Part shown: piece by piece, positions 1-8,637 of the stretch
Numbering within the stretch: position 1 is the stretch's first letter
Layout of the letters: the number at the start of each line of letters is the position of its first letter
NCBI RefSeq assembly: GCF_014696135.1
Contig: NZ_JACJPP010000020.1
Location: forward strand, 62,001-126,000
Source of the DNA: Nodosilinea sp. FACHB-141
Lineage (GTDB): Bacteria; Cyanobacteriota; Cyanobacteriia; Phormidesmidales; Phormidesmidaceae
DNA: 64,000 nt
Reading direction: 5' to 3'
The notes under the pieces: generated by a model
What the model saw: only the letters and a program-made list of their open reading frames with translations
Databases searched by the model: none
What the model was told of the DNA's origin: nothing
Program-made: the position numbers and the translations under genes

Positions 1-15
1 CGTGGAGTACGAAAA

Positions 16-1869
16 ATGGATAAAAGACTGACAGGTTGGTTGCCAGATAAGCCTGATATTAATGACTACAGTCTCAAAACTGATCAAATTAATGCCTTAG
101 TTAGGCAAATTCAAATTTTGAGAGGTTTTGACAGTTTTCTTGAATCTCTTGAGGCAACATCTAATCCTCTCAGTGGCACTCCGCTTGCTAGGGTAGGAAA
201 GTCTTTTCAAAATATACCGATCAAAGTCAAAGGAGTTAAAATTCCACTTCGAGAAGCTATTTCTTATCTGCGTAAGGATGTCGAAATTATTTCACGCGGC
301 CTAACCGCTGGTATTGATCTAATCGGTGTCAGCCCAAACCCAAACGCTAAGAAGTCTGACTCTCTAATTCCTTTGATTCCCCCTATCAGTCCTAAAGCTT
401 TTGATCTTTTTATTGAAAATAAAATCATTAATACGGACAACTCCAACGAAAAAAAATTCAGCAAATATAATGAAGAAGATTTGATAAAAGCTCGGCAAGT
501 TCTTCATCAGATGGCACCTATGGCCAAGCATGGTAGAGGCCTTGCTTTAGAACAAAAAGTTGAAGAGCTAAGCAATCAATCATCTTTTGAATCCGATCTG
601 TCTTTCAAAACTTTGAGGCCGGAAAATATCATCGAGATAAATCCGGTGACCATGTATAATCTGCTTAACAAAGAAGGATTGCCAAAAGCAGGAATAGCAG
701 GAAGTTCACCCTCTGATACTCAACACGGGGAAAATTCAGTAGACAAGGTACCACCGCTTCGCATTCCTCTAAACGGCAACCTATCTAGCCAGCTTCGAGA
801 AAAATCCGTTCAAAATTATATTTTGCCGGATATTGTCGACCTGAGCTATTGGTGTTCTCCGGTCAAGCTTCAGAAGGAATTCAACTCTTGTACTAGCCAT
901 GCTGTGGCTGCATTAGTTGAATATTTTCAAAACAGGCTTGCAGATCGGCCCACCTCCGACTTTACACCTGTATCGTTGTCGGCCCGGTTTCTTTACAAAG
1001 TTACTCGACATCTCAGAAAGCAAGAAGAAGCAGACAGAAGAAAATTAAAAGAAATACTAAAAGACGGGCTTTTGGCTGAGGAAGTCGATGTTGATCAGCG
1101 TTCAGAAGCTTTATTAAATACCTTGGATGACTTATCACTTAACTTCCTTGAGCAGCGCCGTAAAATAGTTGAAAATATAAAGGAAGAAAAGATTAATGAA
1201 TTCCTAGTTGCTATGTTTGACGTTGGGGCCTCTATTCGTCAAACGCTGAAGGCGTTGCAATTGTTTGGAGCGCCGCTTGAACGGTATTGGCCCTACGACG
1301 TAGATATTTTAGACTTTAATGATGAGCCGCCCCCATTTTGCTATGCCTTTGCTCAGAGCTATCAAACCATAAAGTATTTTAGGCTCGACTCCCTTGATTT
1401 AGATAACGGAAACGGTGTGGAGGGTGAAGCTAAGAAAGAAGACCTCATTTTGACTCAGATAAAAGCCGTTTTGGCAGCTGGCTTTCCAGCTGTATGTGGA
1501 TTCCTCTATGAATTTGGAAACAACGATGAATCTGGGAGGGTATTGCTGCCGGCAGAAGAGATAATTACAGCATTTAGCAAGTTTAAAGCTAACCCGAATC
1601 AAAAAATAAATAATGATGGCATAGAGATTTTTGGACATGCCGTTTTAGTGGTCGGCTACAGCGATGTTAAGGAGGCTTTTCTATTTCAAAACTCCTACGG
1701 AAAAGATTGGGGTGATGAGGGTTATGGTTGGCTTCCCTACGAGTTTGTGATGAAAGGTTTAGCTACCGACTGGTGGTCATTACTAAATTCTGAGTGGGTT
1801 GAAGTCGGAGATTTTGGCCTTGATTCCTCTTGGGGAGCAAAGCTGCCAAAAGGTCCTCCTAAAAATTAA
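16..1869 (+). CDS. Papain-like (C1 family) cysteine peptidase domain protein
   Basis: A 617-residue protein whose C-terminal half looks like a C1 (papain) peptidase. The putative nucleophile Cys292 sits in QKEFNSCTSHAVAA, matching the QGxCGSCWAF-type active-site helix. The catalytic His is His541 in GHAVLVVGY and the Asn is Asn559 in QNSYGKDWGDEGYGW. The first ~270 residues match nothing I recognise and no signal peptide is visible, so a cytoplasmic role is likely. The ATG follows GGAG by 8 nt. The gene is clearly more AT-rich than the rest of the window, suggesting recent acquisition. It lies directly upstream of a TIR-WD40 gene on the same strand. A role as proteolytic effector or as a target of the TIR protein is inference only; the peptidase fold is well supported. 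Confidence 0.75.
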   Translation: MDKRLTGWLPDKPDINDYSLKTDQINALVRQIQILRGFDSFLESLEATSNPLSGTPLARVGKSFQNIPIKVKGVKIPLREAISYLRKDVEIISRGLTAGIDLIGVSPNPNAKKSDSLIPLIPPISPKAFDLFIENKIINTDNSNEKKFSKYNEEDLIKARQVLHQMAPMAKHGRGLALEQKVEELSNQSSFESDLSFKTLRPENIIEINPVTMYNLLNKEGLPKAGIAGSSPSDTQHGENSVDKVPPLRIPLNGNLSSQLREKSVQNYILPDIVDLSYWCSPVKLQKEFNSCTSHAVAALVEYFQNRLADRPTSDFTPVSLSARFLYKVTRHLRKQEEADRRKLKEILKDGLLAEEVDVDQRSEALLNTLDDLSLNFLEQRRKIVENIKEEKINEFLVAMFDVGASIRQTLKALQLFGAPLERYWPYDVDILDFNDEPPPFCYAFAQSYQTIKYFRLDSLDLDNGNGVEGEAKKEDLILTQIKAVLAAGFPAVCGFLYEFGNNDESGRVLLPAEEIITAFSKFKANPNQKINNDGIEIFGHAVLVVGYSDVKEAFLFQNSYGKDWGDEGYGWLPYEFVMKGLATDWWSLLNSEWVEVGDFGLDSSWGAKLPKGPPKN

Positions 1870-1989
1870 CTATAACAAACAGCGCCTCAGAAGTGCATCA
1901 TAATCTCGCCAGAGAAATTTTCTCGGCCTTCAATAGTCCGTATTCCGGCTCAAGGGCAAGCTCTGCAAAGCTTTTGGCTCATGCCGACA

Positions 1990-2017
1990 TTGACAACGCA
2001 GAATCCAAGAATATAGA
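1990..2017 (+). promoter_or_regulatory. Candidate sigma70-type promoter for the TIR-WD40 gene
   Basis: TTGACA at 1990-1995, a 16-nt spacer and TATAGA at 2012-2017 form a near-consensus promoter about 85 nt upstream of the TIR-WD40 start codon. This suggests the gene can be transcribed separately from the upstream peptidase gene. No start-site data are available. Confidence 0.45.
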
Positions 2018-2102
2018 GCGTTGATTTTTCTCTCATTGACTAATGGTGCACTTCCGGCACCTCGACCTTGACTTTAGGCAGCTTTCTTGATTTTATAGCT
2101 CT

Positions 2103-4892
2103 ATGACAATCAAAAAATCGGAAATAAATGCAGATGTTTTTATTTCCTACTCTCGTAGAGATAAGGAGTTTGTCAAGGAATTGACGAATCGTCTTGAAGC
2201 GTGCGATCACACCTACTGGGTTGACTGGCAGGACATCTTGCCTCTGTCAGAATGGCGACAGGAAATTCGTCAAGGAATTTTAGACTCCAATAACTTTTTG
2301 TTTGTGATGAGTCCGGCCTCCTTAGTCTCCAAAGAATGCCTTAAGGAGTTGGAATATGCGATTTCATTTAACAAGCGATTAATACCCATCCTTTGCCAGA
2401 AAACTAGCGGTTGTAAAGTTCCAGCTTCCCTATCAAGCATTAACTGGATAAGTTTCATCGGCGATCATAGCTTTGAGCAATCTTTTCAAGAGTTGCTGCT
2501 CGCCTTCGATCGAGACTTAGACTACGTCAAAGCCCATACTCGGCTTCTAAAGCTAGCAGATGAATGGGTTCATCACCAACGGGATAACAGCTTTCTACTA
2601 CGAGGCAGCAATCTAGAATCTGTTGAAACCTGGCTGTATCAAAAATCAAACTTATCCCCAGCTTTAACCCAACTCCAGCGAGACTTTGTGGCTACCAGCC
2701 GAGTAGCCGAAACCCATCGACAAAAGCGCGACATGCGTAATCAGAGAATTGTTTTAGGGTCGGCGATAGTAGCGCTGACAATAGTCTCTGCTTTAGGGCT
2801 GCTGGCCGAGACGCGCAAGCGGGAGGCCATTTCTCAAGAAATTACGGCTTTGAACTATGCGTCTATTGCTAGTTTGGCCCTCAAGACCCCCTTCGAGTCT
2901 CTACAGCAGGGGTTAAGGGCAACTCTTCAGCTCCAAAAATCGAAATGGATTAGGGGACCCTTACGAGCAGAAACGCTTTCAGCGCTAGCCCAAGCCGTGT
3001 ATCGAGTGCAGGAGCGTAATGTTGTGGAAGGCCACAGCGACTGGGTTTACGGAGTTGAGTTTAGCCCTGATGGCAAGCTACTGGCTTCAGCCAGCCTAGA
3101 TGGAAGCGTCAAACTCTGGCAACCTGATGGAATACTAATTAATACTTTTCAGGGGCCAGACGGTGGTGGTCTAGCGGATGTGAGCTTTAGCCCAGACGGG
3201 CAAACCCTGGCGGCAGGTGGCGAAGATACGGTTTACCTGTGGAGTACGGCGGGAGAACTGCTGAGAACACTGCAAGGCCATGGGGATTGGGTTTCTTCTG
3301 TGCGATTTAGCCCTGATGGCCAAAAAATAGCCTCCGCCAGTGCCGATAAAACCGTTCGGATTTGGCGGCAGGATGGTACTTCGCTTGCAACTTTAACAGG
3401 TCATGCTGGGCCAGTTACAAGTGTGAGCTTCAACCCAGTCACCGACACGTTGGTTTCGGGCGGTTTCGATAGCACTATTCGAGTTTGGCAAACCAATGGC
3501 ACGTTACTTAAGACTATAGAAACTGAAGACGGTATTCTTGATGTGGCTTTTAGCCCTGATGGCGCAGCGATTGCAGCGGCAAGTAAGGATGGCACCGTTA
3601 CTCTTTGGTCACCTGAGGGGAATTTACTCAGCCGGTTACAGCCTATTGCCAATGGAGCCTTGAGTTCGGTTAAATTTAGCCCCGATGGTCAATTTATCGT
3701 GGCTGCCGGGCAAGATCGCATTGTCCGCGTTTGGCGGCGCGATGGCACGTTAGTAACTAGCCTGCCGGGGCATCAAGACTATATCAACCATGTGGCTTTT
3801 AGCCCCAATGGCACCACAATCGTCTCGGCCAGCGATGACCTGAGCATACGTCTTTGGCAGTGGGACAACCCTTGGATAGAACAATTAAAGAGCCATAGCG
3901 ATAGCATTAATGATGTAGGAATTAATCCTCAAACGGGGCAGATTATTTCAGGTAGTCAAGATGGCACGTTAAAGCTTTGGTCTCCCCAGGGGGAAGTTAT
4001 AAAAACCCTAGAAGCAACCTCTGATCGGATCAATAATGTAGCAGTAAGCCCCGATGGTCGCTGGATAGCAGCGGTAGGGCAAGAATCTATAGCTTCCCAG
4101 ATTGGCCTGGTGCAATTATGGAGTGGAACGGGAGAAGCCAGGGGTGTCATTGGTCGTCAGGGAAAATCGATCAATGCAGTAGCTTTTAGTCCCAATAGCC
4201 AGTCCATTGCCTCGGCTAGCGATGATGGCCTAATCCAAATTCGTGGGTTAGACGGGCAAATTCAGCAGACCTTTGAGCTAGGTGCTAATGCTTCTGTGGT
4301 TGAGTTCAGCCCCGATGGCCAGTTTTTAGCGGCCGGTGGCGTACGTGCATTCAAAGTTTGGCGACTGGCGGAAGCCGAACTGATTCATACCTATGAGAGT
4401 GCTAACACAGTTTATGATCTGAGCTTTAACCCTGATAGTCAAATTTTGGTTTTTGCCAACAGCGATCGCACCATCGGCCTCTGGCCACTGAATGAACCAG
4501 CACCTCGCTTTCTAGAGAAAAGCCACGAGGGCGAAGTGTATGCGGTGCAGTTTAGTCCCGATGGTCGGCAATTTGCCTCTGCTGGGCAAGACAGCACCCT
4601 TCGTCTCTGGAGTTCCCAGGGTGAAGCCATCGCCACCATCGGTAACCACGATGCCAGTATTAGAACCCTTCAGTTCAACGTCGATGGCTCAAAGGTCATT
4701 ACGGGTAGTGACGACAACACGTTAATTATTTGGGATCTCAGTATCCTCAGTCTAGAAAAGTTAGTGCCGTGGAGTTGTAGCTGGCTGACGGGCTATCTGC
4801 AAAACAATCCGAATGTTGCCGATAGCGACCGAAACCTTTGCCAGGGGATCACCCCTTGGAGTCTTGAAACAACAGGCCCAGCTCTACAGTGA
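2103..4892 (+). CDS. TIR domain - transmembrane - WD40 repeat protein (14 repeats)
   Basis: A 929-residue protein. Residues 8-145 form a TIR domain starting with ADVFISYSRRD; Glu82 in SKECLKELEYA aligns with the catalytic Glu of NAD-cleaving TIR domains such as SARM1. Residues ~150-205 form a linker (KAHTRLLKLADEW, FLLRGSNLE) common in bacterial TIR-WD40 proteins. One transmembrane helix follows at about 217-235. From about residue 307 to 880 I count 14 WD40 repeats, each with an SPDG-type turn and an LW-type ending, enough for two seven-bladed propellers. A reasonable reading is a membrane-anchored sensor whose propellers bind a trigger and whose TIR domain acts on NAD or signals by homotypic contact; this is family knowledge, not shown here. 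No Shine-Dalgarno is obvious. A C1 peptidase gene precedes it. Confidence 0.9.
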   Translation: MTIKKSEINADVFISYSRRDKEFVKELTNRLEACDHTYWVDWQDILPLSEWRQEIRQGILDSNNFLFVMSPASLVSKECLKELEYAISFNKRLIPILCQKTSGCKVPASLSSINWISFIGDHSFEQSFQELLLAFDRDLDYVKAHTRLLKLADEWVHHQRDNSFLLRGSNLESVETWLYQKSNLSPALTQLQRDFVATSRVAETHRQKRDMRNQRIVLGSAIVALTIVSALGLLAETRKREAISQEITALNYASIASLALKTPFESLQQGLRATLQLQKSKWIRGPLRAETLSALAQAVYRVQERNVVEGHSDWVYGVEFSPDGKLLASASLDGSVKLWQPDGILINTFQGPDGGGLADVSFSPDGQTLAAGGEDTVYLWSTAGELLRTLQGHGDWVSSVRFSPDGQKIASASADKTVRIWRQDGTSLATLTGHAGPVTSVSFNPVTDTLVSGGFDSTIRVWQTNGTLLKTIETEDGILDVAFSPDGAAIAAASKDGTVTLWSPEGNLLSRLQPIANGALSSVKFSPDGQFIVAAGQDRIVRVWRRDGTLVTSLPGHQDYINHVAFSPNGTTIVSASDDLSIRLWQWDNPWIEQLKSHSDSINDVGINPQTGQIISGSQDGTLKLWSPQGEVIKTLEATSDRINNVAVSPDGRWIAAVGQESIASQIGLVQLWSGTGEARGVIGRQGKSINAVAFSPNSQSIASASDDGLIQIRGLDGQIQQTFELGANASVVEFSPDGQFLAAGGVRAFKVWRLAEAELIHTYESANTVYDLSFNPDSQILVFANSDRTIGLWPLNEPAPRFLEKSHEGEVYAVQFSPDGRQFASAGQDSTLRLWSSQGEAIATIGNHDASIRTLQFNVDGSKVITGSDDNTLIIWDLSILSLEKLVPWSCSWLTGYLQNNPNVADSDRNLCQGITPWSLETTGPALQ

Positions 4893-5006
4893 TAATTGCT
4901 GCCAAAAAGTCATGCAGGTAGTTAAGTTAAATAGGTTGAAGAAAGGTGAGGTCAGTAATCTGTTTGACATCACCAGATTTCGCACCACAGTCCCTTACTC
5001 TGCCAC

Positions 5007-5417
5007 TTACACACTGTAGAGCACCACATTCTCCTGCTCGTTGGGGTCGTTGCGAGACACGATCGCCTGCGCCGGTTCACTGTTGCTCAAATTGGTCGGC
5101 TGGTGGGGTACCCCCGGTGGAATGTAGAGAAAGTCGCCCGCCTCGTTGACTATGGTTTTCTTCAAACCCTCGCCGTAGGCCGTTTTGACTCGCCCTTGGA
5201 GAATGTAAATCGCGGTCTCGTAGTCTTTGTGGAAGTGGGGCTCTGCGGAGGCTCCAGGGGGAATAATCACCAGATTCATCGAAATGCCCTGCGAGCCCGC
5301 CGTAGCTTCGGAAATGCCGACAAAGTAGGGCAGCTTTTGCAGCGTTGCGGTGTCGTGCTGGGGGCGCACGGTAACAATTTCGGCATCGGCGGGAGTAAAA
5401 GCGGCTGAGTCGGCCAT
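5007..5417 (-). CDS. Single-domain cupin protein
   Basis: A 136-residue protein with one cupin barrel. Motif 1 is seen around residues 62-78 (PHFHKDYETAIYILQG) with the His-x-His and Glu metal ligands, and motif 2 near residues 92-110 (GDFLYIPPGVPHQ) with the last His. The length fits small cupin_2 proteins, which bind a metal and act as isomerases, dioxygenases or sensors; the substrate cannot be told from sequence. The ATG is preceded by GAGGAA at good spacing. It is convergent with the TIR-WD40 gene and forms no obvious operon. Confidence 0.8.
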   Translation of the reverse strand: MADSAAFTPADAEIVTVRPQHDTATLQKLPYFVGISEATAGSQGISMNLVIIPPGASAEPHFHKDYETAIYILQGRVKTAYGEGLKKTIVNEAGDFLYIPPGVPHQPTNLSNSEPAQAIVSRNDPNEQENVVLYSV

Positions 5418-5637
5418 GGCGGTTTCCTCAAAAATGCGGTTTCAGAAGAGGTGGGTCAGGGGAGCGGGTTTGGCAATGAGACTTAACTTTCTCGTCGCCC
5501 ACCAACACGTATCCTAAGGTTGCGTGGGGTCTAAGCACCGAACGCAGCTTGTTCAATGGGTGGACGGCAGCTAATTTCTGCGCAGACCCCTCTGCCTAAG
5601 CTCTATTTCCCAGTCATAACCCAAAATTCTTAGAGCT

Positions 5638-6255
5638 ATGCCTAAAAAAAATCATTTTTCTCAAACCCTTGCGCTGCTGGGGCTGTCGTTACTTATTGCC
5701 ACCACTGCTTGCACTAGTGAGACTACCGCTCCAGCCCCAACTCCCCCTGATGTAGAAACCCCTGCCGAGACCTCTACCGAAACGCCTCAGTCTGAGGAAG
5801 TTGGTTTGACGCTGACGGATGAAGGGCTACAGGTGATAGATTTGCAAACAGGCTCGACCACCCCCCTGGCCTTTGACAGCGACATGGCCATTGCCCTAGA
5901 TGCTGTGACCCAGATTTTGGGCGAACCTGAGGAAGTCGGCGAGAACAGCGAGTGTCCCTCTGGCCCGCTGACGATCGCTAGATGGTCTAACGGTTTAGCG
6001 TTAAATGCTGCTGACGATACCTTTGTGGGCTGGGCTATGCAGTCTGGTGACGATGACACCGCTCTGACCACCGTTTCGGGCATTGGCATTGGCTCAACCC
6101 GCCAGGAGCTAGAAGAGGCTTACACCGTTGAGGTGATGGACAGTTCCCTTGGGGTCGAGTTTTCGGCGGGGAATCTCTTTGGGCTACTCACCTCACCCGA
6201 ACCCACCGGCACCATTACCAATCTGTGGGCTGGGGTAGCCTGCAATTTCCGGTAG
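5638..6255 (+). CDS. Putative secreted lipoprotein, function unknown
   Basis: A 205-residue protein starting with a basic stretch, a hydrophobic helix (about residues 10-24) and a Cys at residue 25 in a lipobox-like TTAC, followed by a Thr/Pro/Glu-rich linker. This fits a lipoprotein anchored on the periplasmic side. The remaining ~150 residues, with the stretch TVSGIGIGSTRQELEEAY, resemble many cyanobacterial periplasmic proteins of unknown role but no catalytic motif is visible. It stands alone between a divergent cupin gene and a small membrane protein gene. Confidence 0.65.
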   Translation: MPKKNHFSQTLALLGLSLLIATTACTSETTAPAPTPPDVETPAETSTETPQSEEVGLTLTDEGLQVIDLQTGSTTPLAFDSDMAIALDAVTQILGEPEEVGENSECPSGPLTIARWSNGLALNAADDTFVGWAMQSGDDDTALTTVSGIGIGSTRQELEEAYTVEVMDSSLGVEFSAGNLFGLLTSPEPTGTITNLWAGVACNFR

Positions 6256-6391
6256 CGCGACCCACCAGAAGCCAATTGGAGGGAGCAACTCCTAACGTGA
6301 CTGTCGAGGCGCAGGGCGGTTGACTCAGCCGCCACTGCGCAGGGAATGCCTTGTAGGATGACAGTATGCTCTCCTGATTAAGGCCCGATTG

Positions 6392-6676
6392 ATGCGCCCT
6401 GAATATAGCCGCCCCGACCAACTGCCGGATAAGCCCCCTCCGGGCATGAGCCCTGAGAAATATGCCCGGCTCAAGGCAGAAGCTCAAGCGCCCTACAAAA
6501 GCTTGCGTAAGTTTGTCTATGTCGCTGTAGGGGCCTCTGGAGCGATCGGGGCGTTTGTCTTTTTTACCCAACTGTTGGCCGGGCGCGATGTGGGCAATGC
6601 TCTGCCCAACCTGGGGGTGCAGCTTGGAGTGATTGGGATTGTAATTTTGCTTTTTCGGCTAGAGAAGAAAGATTAG
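6392..6676 (+). CDS. DUF3493-like small membrane protein
   Basis: A ~94-residue protein with a polar N-terminus (GMSPEKYARLKAEAQAPYKSLR) followed by two hydrophobic helices at about residues 45-62 and 72-90. The pattern matches the cyanobacterial/plastid DUF3493 family, whose plant member LPA3 assists photosystem II assembly. Placement is from memory of the motif, so moderately sure. ATG at 6392 is preferred over an in-frame TTG one codon upstream. It probably sits in the thylakoid or plasma membrane. Confidence 0.6.
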   Translation: MRPEYSRPDQLPDKPPPGMSPEKYARLKAEAQAPYKSLRKFVYVAVGASGAIGAFVFFTQLLAGRDVGNALPNLGVQLGVIGIVILLFRLEKKD

Positions 6677-6733
6677 TACTCAACCAAGCTCGGTAGATCG
6701 AAAACAATCCTTCTTGACGAGATCTAGCGGTCT

Positions 6734-6773
6734 GGGGTTCGGGGTTTAAGGCAAGTCGTGCACCCTGAACCCT
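6734..6773. repeat. Dispersed hairpin repeat, copy A
   Basis: Arms 6735-6745 and 6762-6772 pair over 11 nt with one G-T wobble around a loop containing AAGGCAAGTCGTGCACC. The loop core recurs in copies B, C and E. It lies in a short gap between two genes of the same strand. Confidence 0.6.
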
Positions 6774-6814
6774 CGTCAACCTGTCAACTCCTATCCTGCC
6801 AATCTCCTTAACCG

Positions 6815-7807
6815 ATGACATTGATTACCGTGCGCCCTGAGGGGCTCTACTGCGAAAAAGGCGGCTTCTATATCGACCCCTGGCGCGGAGTCGAGACAGC
6901 GCTGATTACCCATGCTCACAGCGACCATGCGCGATCGGGCTCGGCTCAGTATATTGCCACGGCGCAATCGGAGGGCATTTTGCGCCGGCGGCTGGGGGAA
7001 GACATTCAGCTCCAGGGAGTTGCCTATGGAGCACCGATTAAGTTGGGTGAAACCTGGGTGTCGTTTCACTCGGCGGGGCATGTGTTGGGCTCGGCTCAGA
7101 TTCGAGTTGAGCACCGGGACGAAGTCTGGGTTGTATCGGGCGACTATAAACGTGGTGCCGACCCCTCCTGTGCCTCCTTTGAGGTGGTGCCCTGCGACAC
7201 GTTCATTACTGAGGCCACCTTTGGCCTACCGATCTACCGATGGGAGAGTGGCGCTGAAACCACTCGTCAGATCTACGACTGGTGGCAGGGTGATCCTGAG
7301 CGGCCGTCAATTTTGTTTTGCTATGCCTTTGGTAAGGCCCAGCGGGTGCTGAGTGAATTGACCCAGCTAACCGATCGCCCCGTCTACGTCCATGGCGCAA
7401 TTCACGTGCTGACTGAGATTTACCGCGAGCAGGGCGTAGCCATGGTGCCCACCATCTGCACCTCAGAGATGCCCCGCACCCACAGCTTCACGGGCGAGCT
7501 GGTGCTGGCTCCGCCTTCTGGCCACCGCTCTAGCTGGATGAAGCGGTTTAAGCATCCCCAGACGGCCTTTGCTTCGGGGTGGATGGCGGTGCGGGGAGCG
7601 CGGCGACGACGGGGCTACGAGCGCGGTTTTGTGCTCTCTGACCACGCCGACTGGCCAGGGCTGATACAAACAGTAAAGGATACGGGAGCTAAAACGGTGT
7701 ACGTTACCCACGGTCAGTCAGACGTGGTGTCGCGCTATCTGCAAGAATCGTTAAACCTAGAGGCCATGCCTCTGGAGACGCTGTTTGAGGGAGAGGGGGA
7801 TATTTAA
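6815..7807 (+). CDS. MBL-fold exonuclease, ligase-associated / CPSF-like
   Basis: A 330-residue metallo-beta-lactamase-fold nuclease. The metal-binding motif THAHSDHAR is at about residues 32-40, HSAGHVLGSAQ near 88-98, and the SGDYKRG aspartate near 112. A later His in FVLSDHADW (about 275) and THGQ (about 295) complete the beta-CASP-type arrangement. The overall pattern matches the ligase-associated DNA exonuclease family (COG1236), usually encoded with an ATP-dependent ligase and an Lhr helicase; neither partner is in this window. Its stop codon overlaps the start of a 34-codon ORF (TAATG). Confidence 0.85.
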   Translation: MTLITVRPEGLYCEKGGFYIDPWRGVETALITHAHSDHARSGSAQYIATAQSEGILRRRLGEDIQLQGVAYGAPIKLGETWVSFHSAGHVLGSAQIRVEHRDEVWVVSGDYKRGADPSCASFEVVPCDTFITEATFGLPIYRWESGAETTRQIYDWWQGDPERPSILFCYAFGKAQRVLSELTQLTDRPVYVHGAIHVLTEIYREQGVAMVPTICTSEMPRTHSFTGELVLAPPSGHRSSWMKRFKHPQTAFASGWMAVRGARRRRGYERGFVLSDHADWPGLIQTVKDTGAKTVYVTHGQSDVVSRYLQESLNLEAMPLETLFEGEGDI

Positions 7808-7911
7808 TGGCGACATCCTGGCTAGACGGAGCAATGGGCGGGCTAGCACTGCTAATTTTGCTGGGAGGTCTTTGGATGCTCTTGAGCGGTGTGGGAGACA
7901 TGAACCGCTGA
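7807..7911 (+). CDS. Candidate 34-residue single-helix membrane protein
   Basis: This short ORF begins at an ATG that overlaps the TAA of the MBL nuclease gene (TAATG), the classic layout for coupled translation. It encodes 34 residues with one hydrophobic helix (GGLALLILLGGLWMLLSGV) and a short polar tail. It overlaps the 3' end of the opposite-strand membrane gene by 60 nt, so one of the two reading frames could be fortuitous. No family is recognised. The case rests on the coupling and the clean helix. Confidence 0.4.
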   Translation: MATSWLDGAMGGLALLILLGGLWMLLSGVGDMNR

Positions 7912-8466
7912 ACCTGAGCGCAGGGCGGCGGTGACGTAGGCCACCAGTTTGCTGCCGCCGTAGAGCACGGTAATGGCAAACAAGCCTCCAGCTACCCAAC
8001 CCTGGGCCCGCTGGGCAATCCACAACAGAGCTAGGACGAGGGCGATCGCATCTAACCCAAGCACATCAAGACGCGATCGCCAGCCTGCGGGCTGAATCGG
8101 CTTCGGGCTAGCAGGCTCTAAGCGAATGGAGGCTACCAGGTTAAACCCCAGCAGGCTGACCAAGATTAGCCCCATCCCCCAACCGAGATGGCCCAGGGCG
8201 GCTATGGAGAAGCCTGCCACTTGACCAGCTATTGTCAGCATGACCACACGACTAAAGTGGCCCAGGCGCGGATCGCGCGATCGCTGGCCCACTATATCTC
8301 CATGGCGCAGGTCTACCCGAGCCATATGGGCCTGCTCTAGACTCATCAACATCAGCGACAGAGCCAGCAGGCGATAGGGCCAGGGATGGGGCTGCAATGC
8401 CTGGTATAGCAGCCCAACCGTTGCGGGCATGAACAGGGCCGCGGCCCAAGTTGGAGATAGGGTCAT
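7852..8466 (-). CDS. Hypothetical integral membrane protein
   Basis: A 204-residue protein with about five to six hydrophobic segments (around residues 5-22, 30-45, 72-90, 94-112, 137-153 and 160-180) and no soluble domain or catalytic motif. I do not recognise the family. It is convergent with the MBL nuclease gene and lies downstream of hupE on the same strand, separated by about 170 nt. Cys is absent and charged residues cluster between helices 2 and 3 (RVDLRHGDIVGQRSRDPR), giving a likely cytoplasmic loop. Confidence 0.6.
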   Translation of the reverse strand: MTLSPTWAAALFMPATVGLLYQALQPHPWPYRLLALSLMLMSLEQAHMARVDLRHGDIVGQRSRDPRLGHFSRVVMLTIAGQVAGFSIAALGHLGWGMGLILVSLLGFNLVASIRLEPASPKPIQPAGWRSRLDVLGLDAIALVLALLWIAQRAQGWVAGGLFAITVLYGGSKLVAYVTAALRSGSAVHVSHTAQEHPKTSQQN

Positions 8467-8637
8467 AGGGAATGCACCGCTGGCTCAACCAAACGGATTA
8501 AGCATACCGCCAGACCGAGAAGTTAGACCTAGCTCTTGTGCCTATTTCGCAACAGGCTCAGCCTAAGAAAGGGAATTTGGCAGGATTTGGGAATGACAGA
8601 CGCTCAACGGCGTTGTGCCAACTCCCGCCTCACGATC

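Noticed and set aside
1908..1927. Hairpin GCCAGAGAA/TTCTCGGC after the peptidase gene as a terminator
   Set aside because: The stem is short with a bulge and lacks a T-run, so it is not listed.
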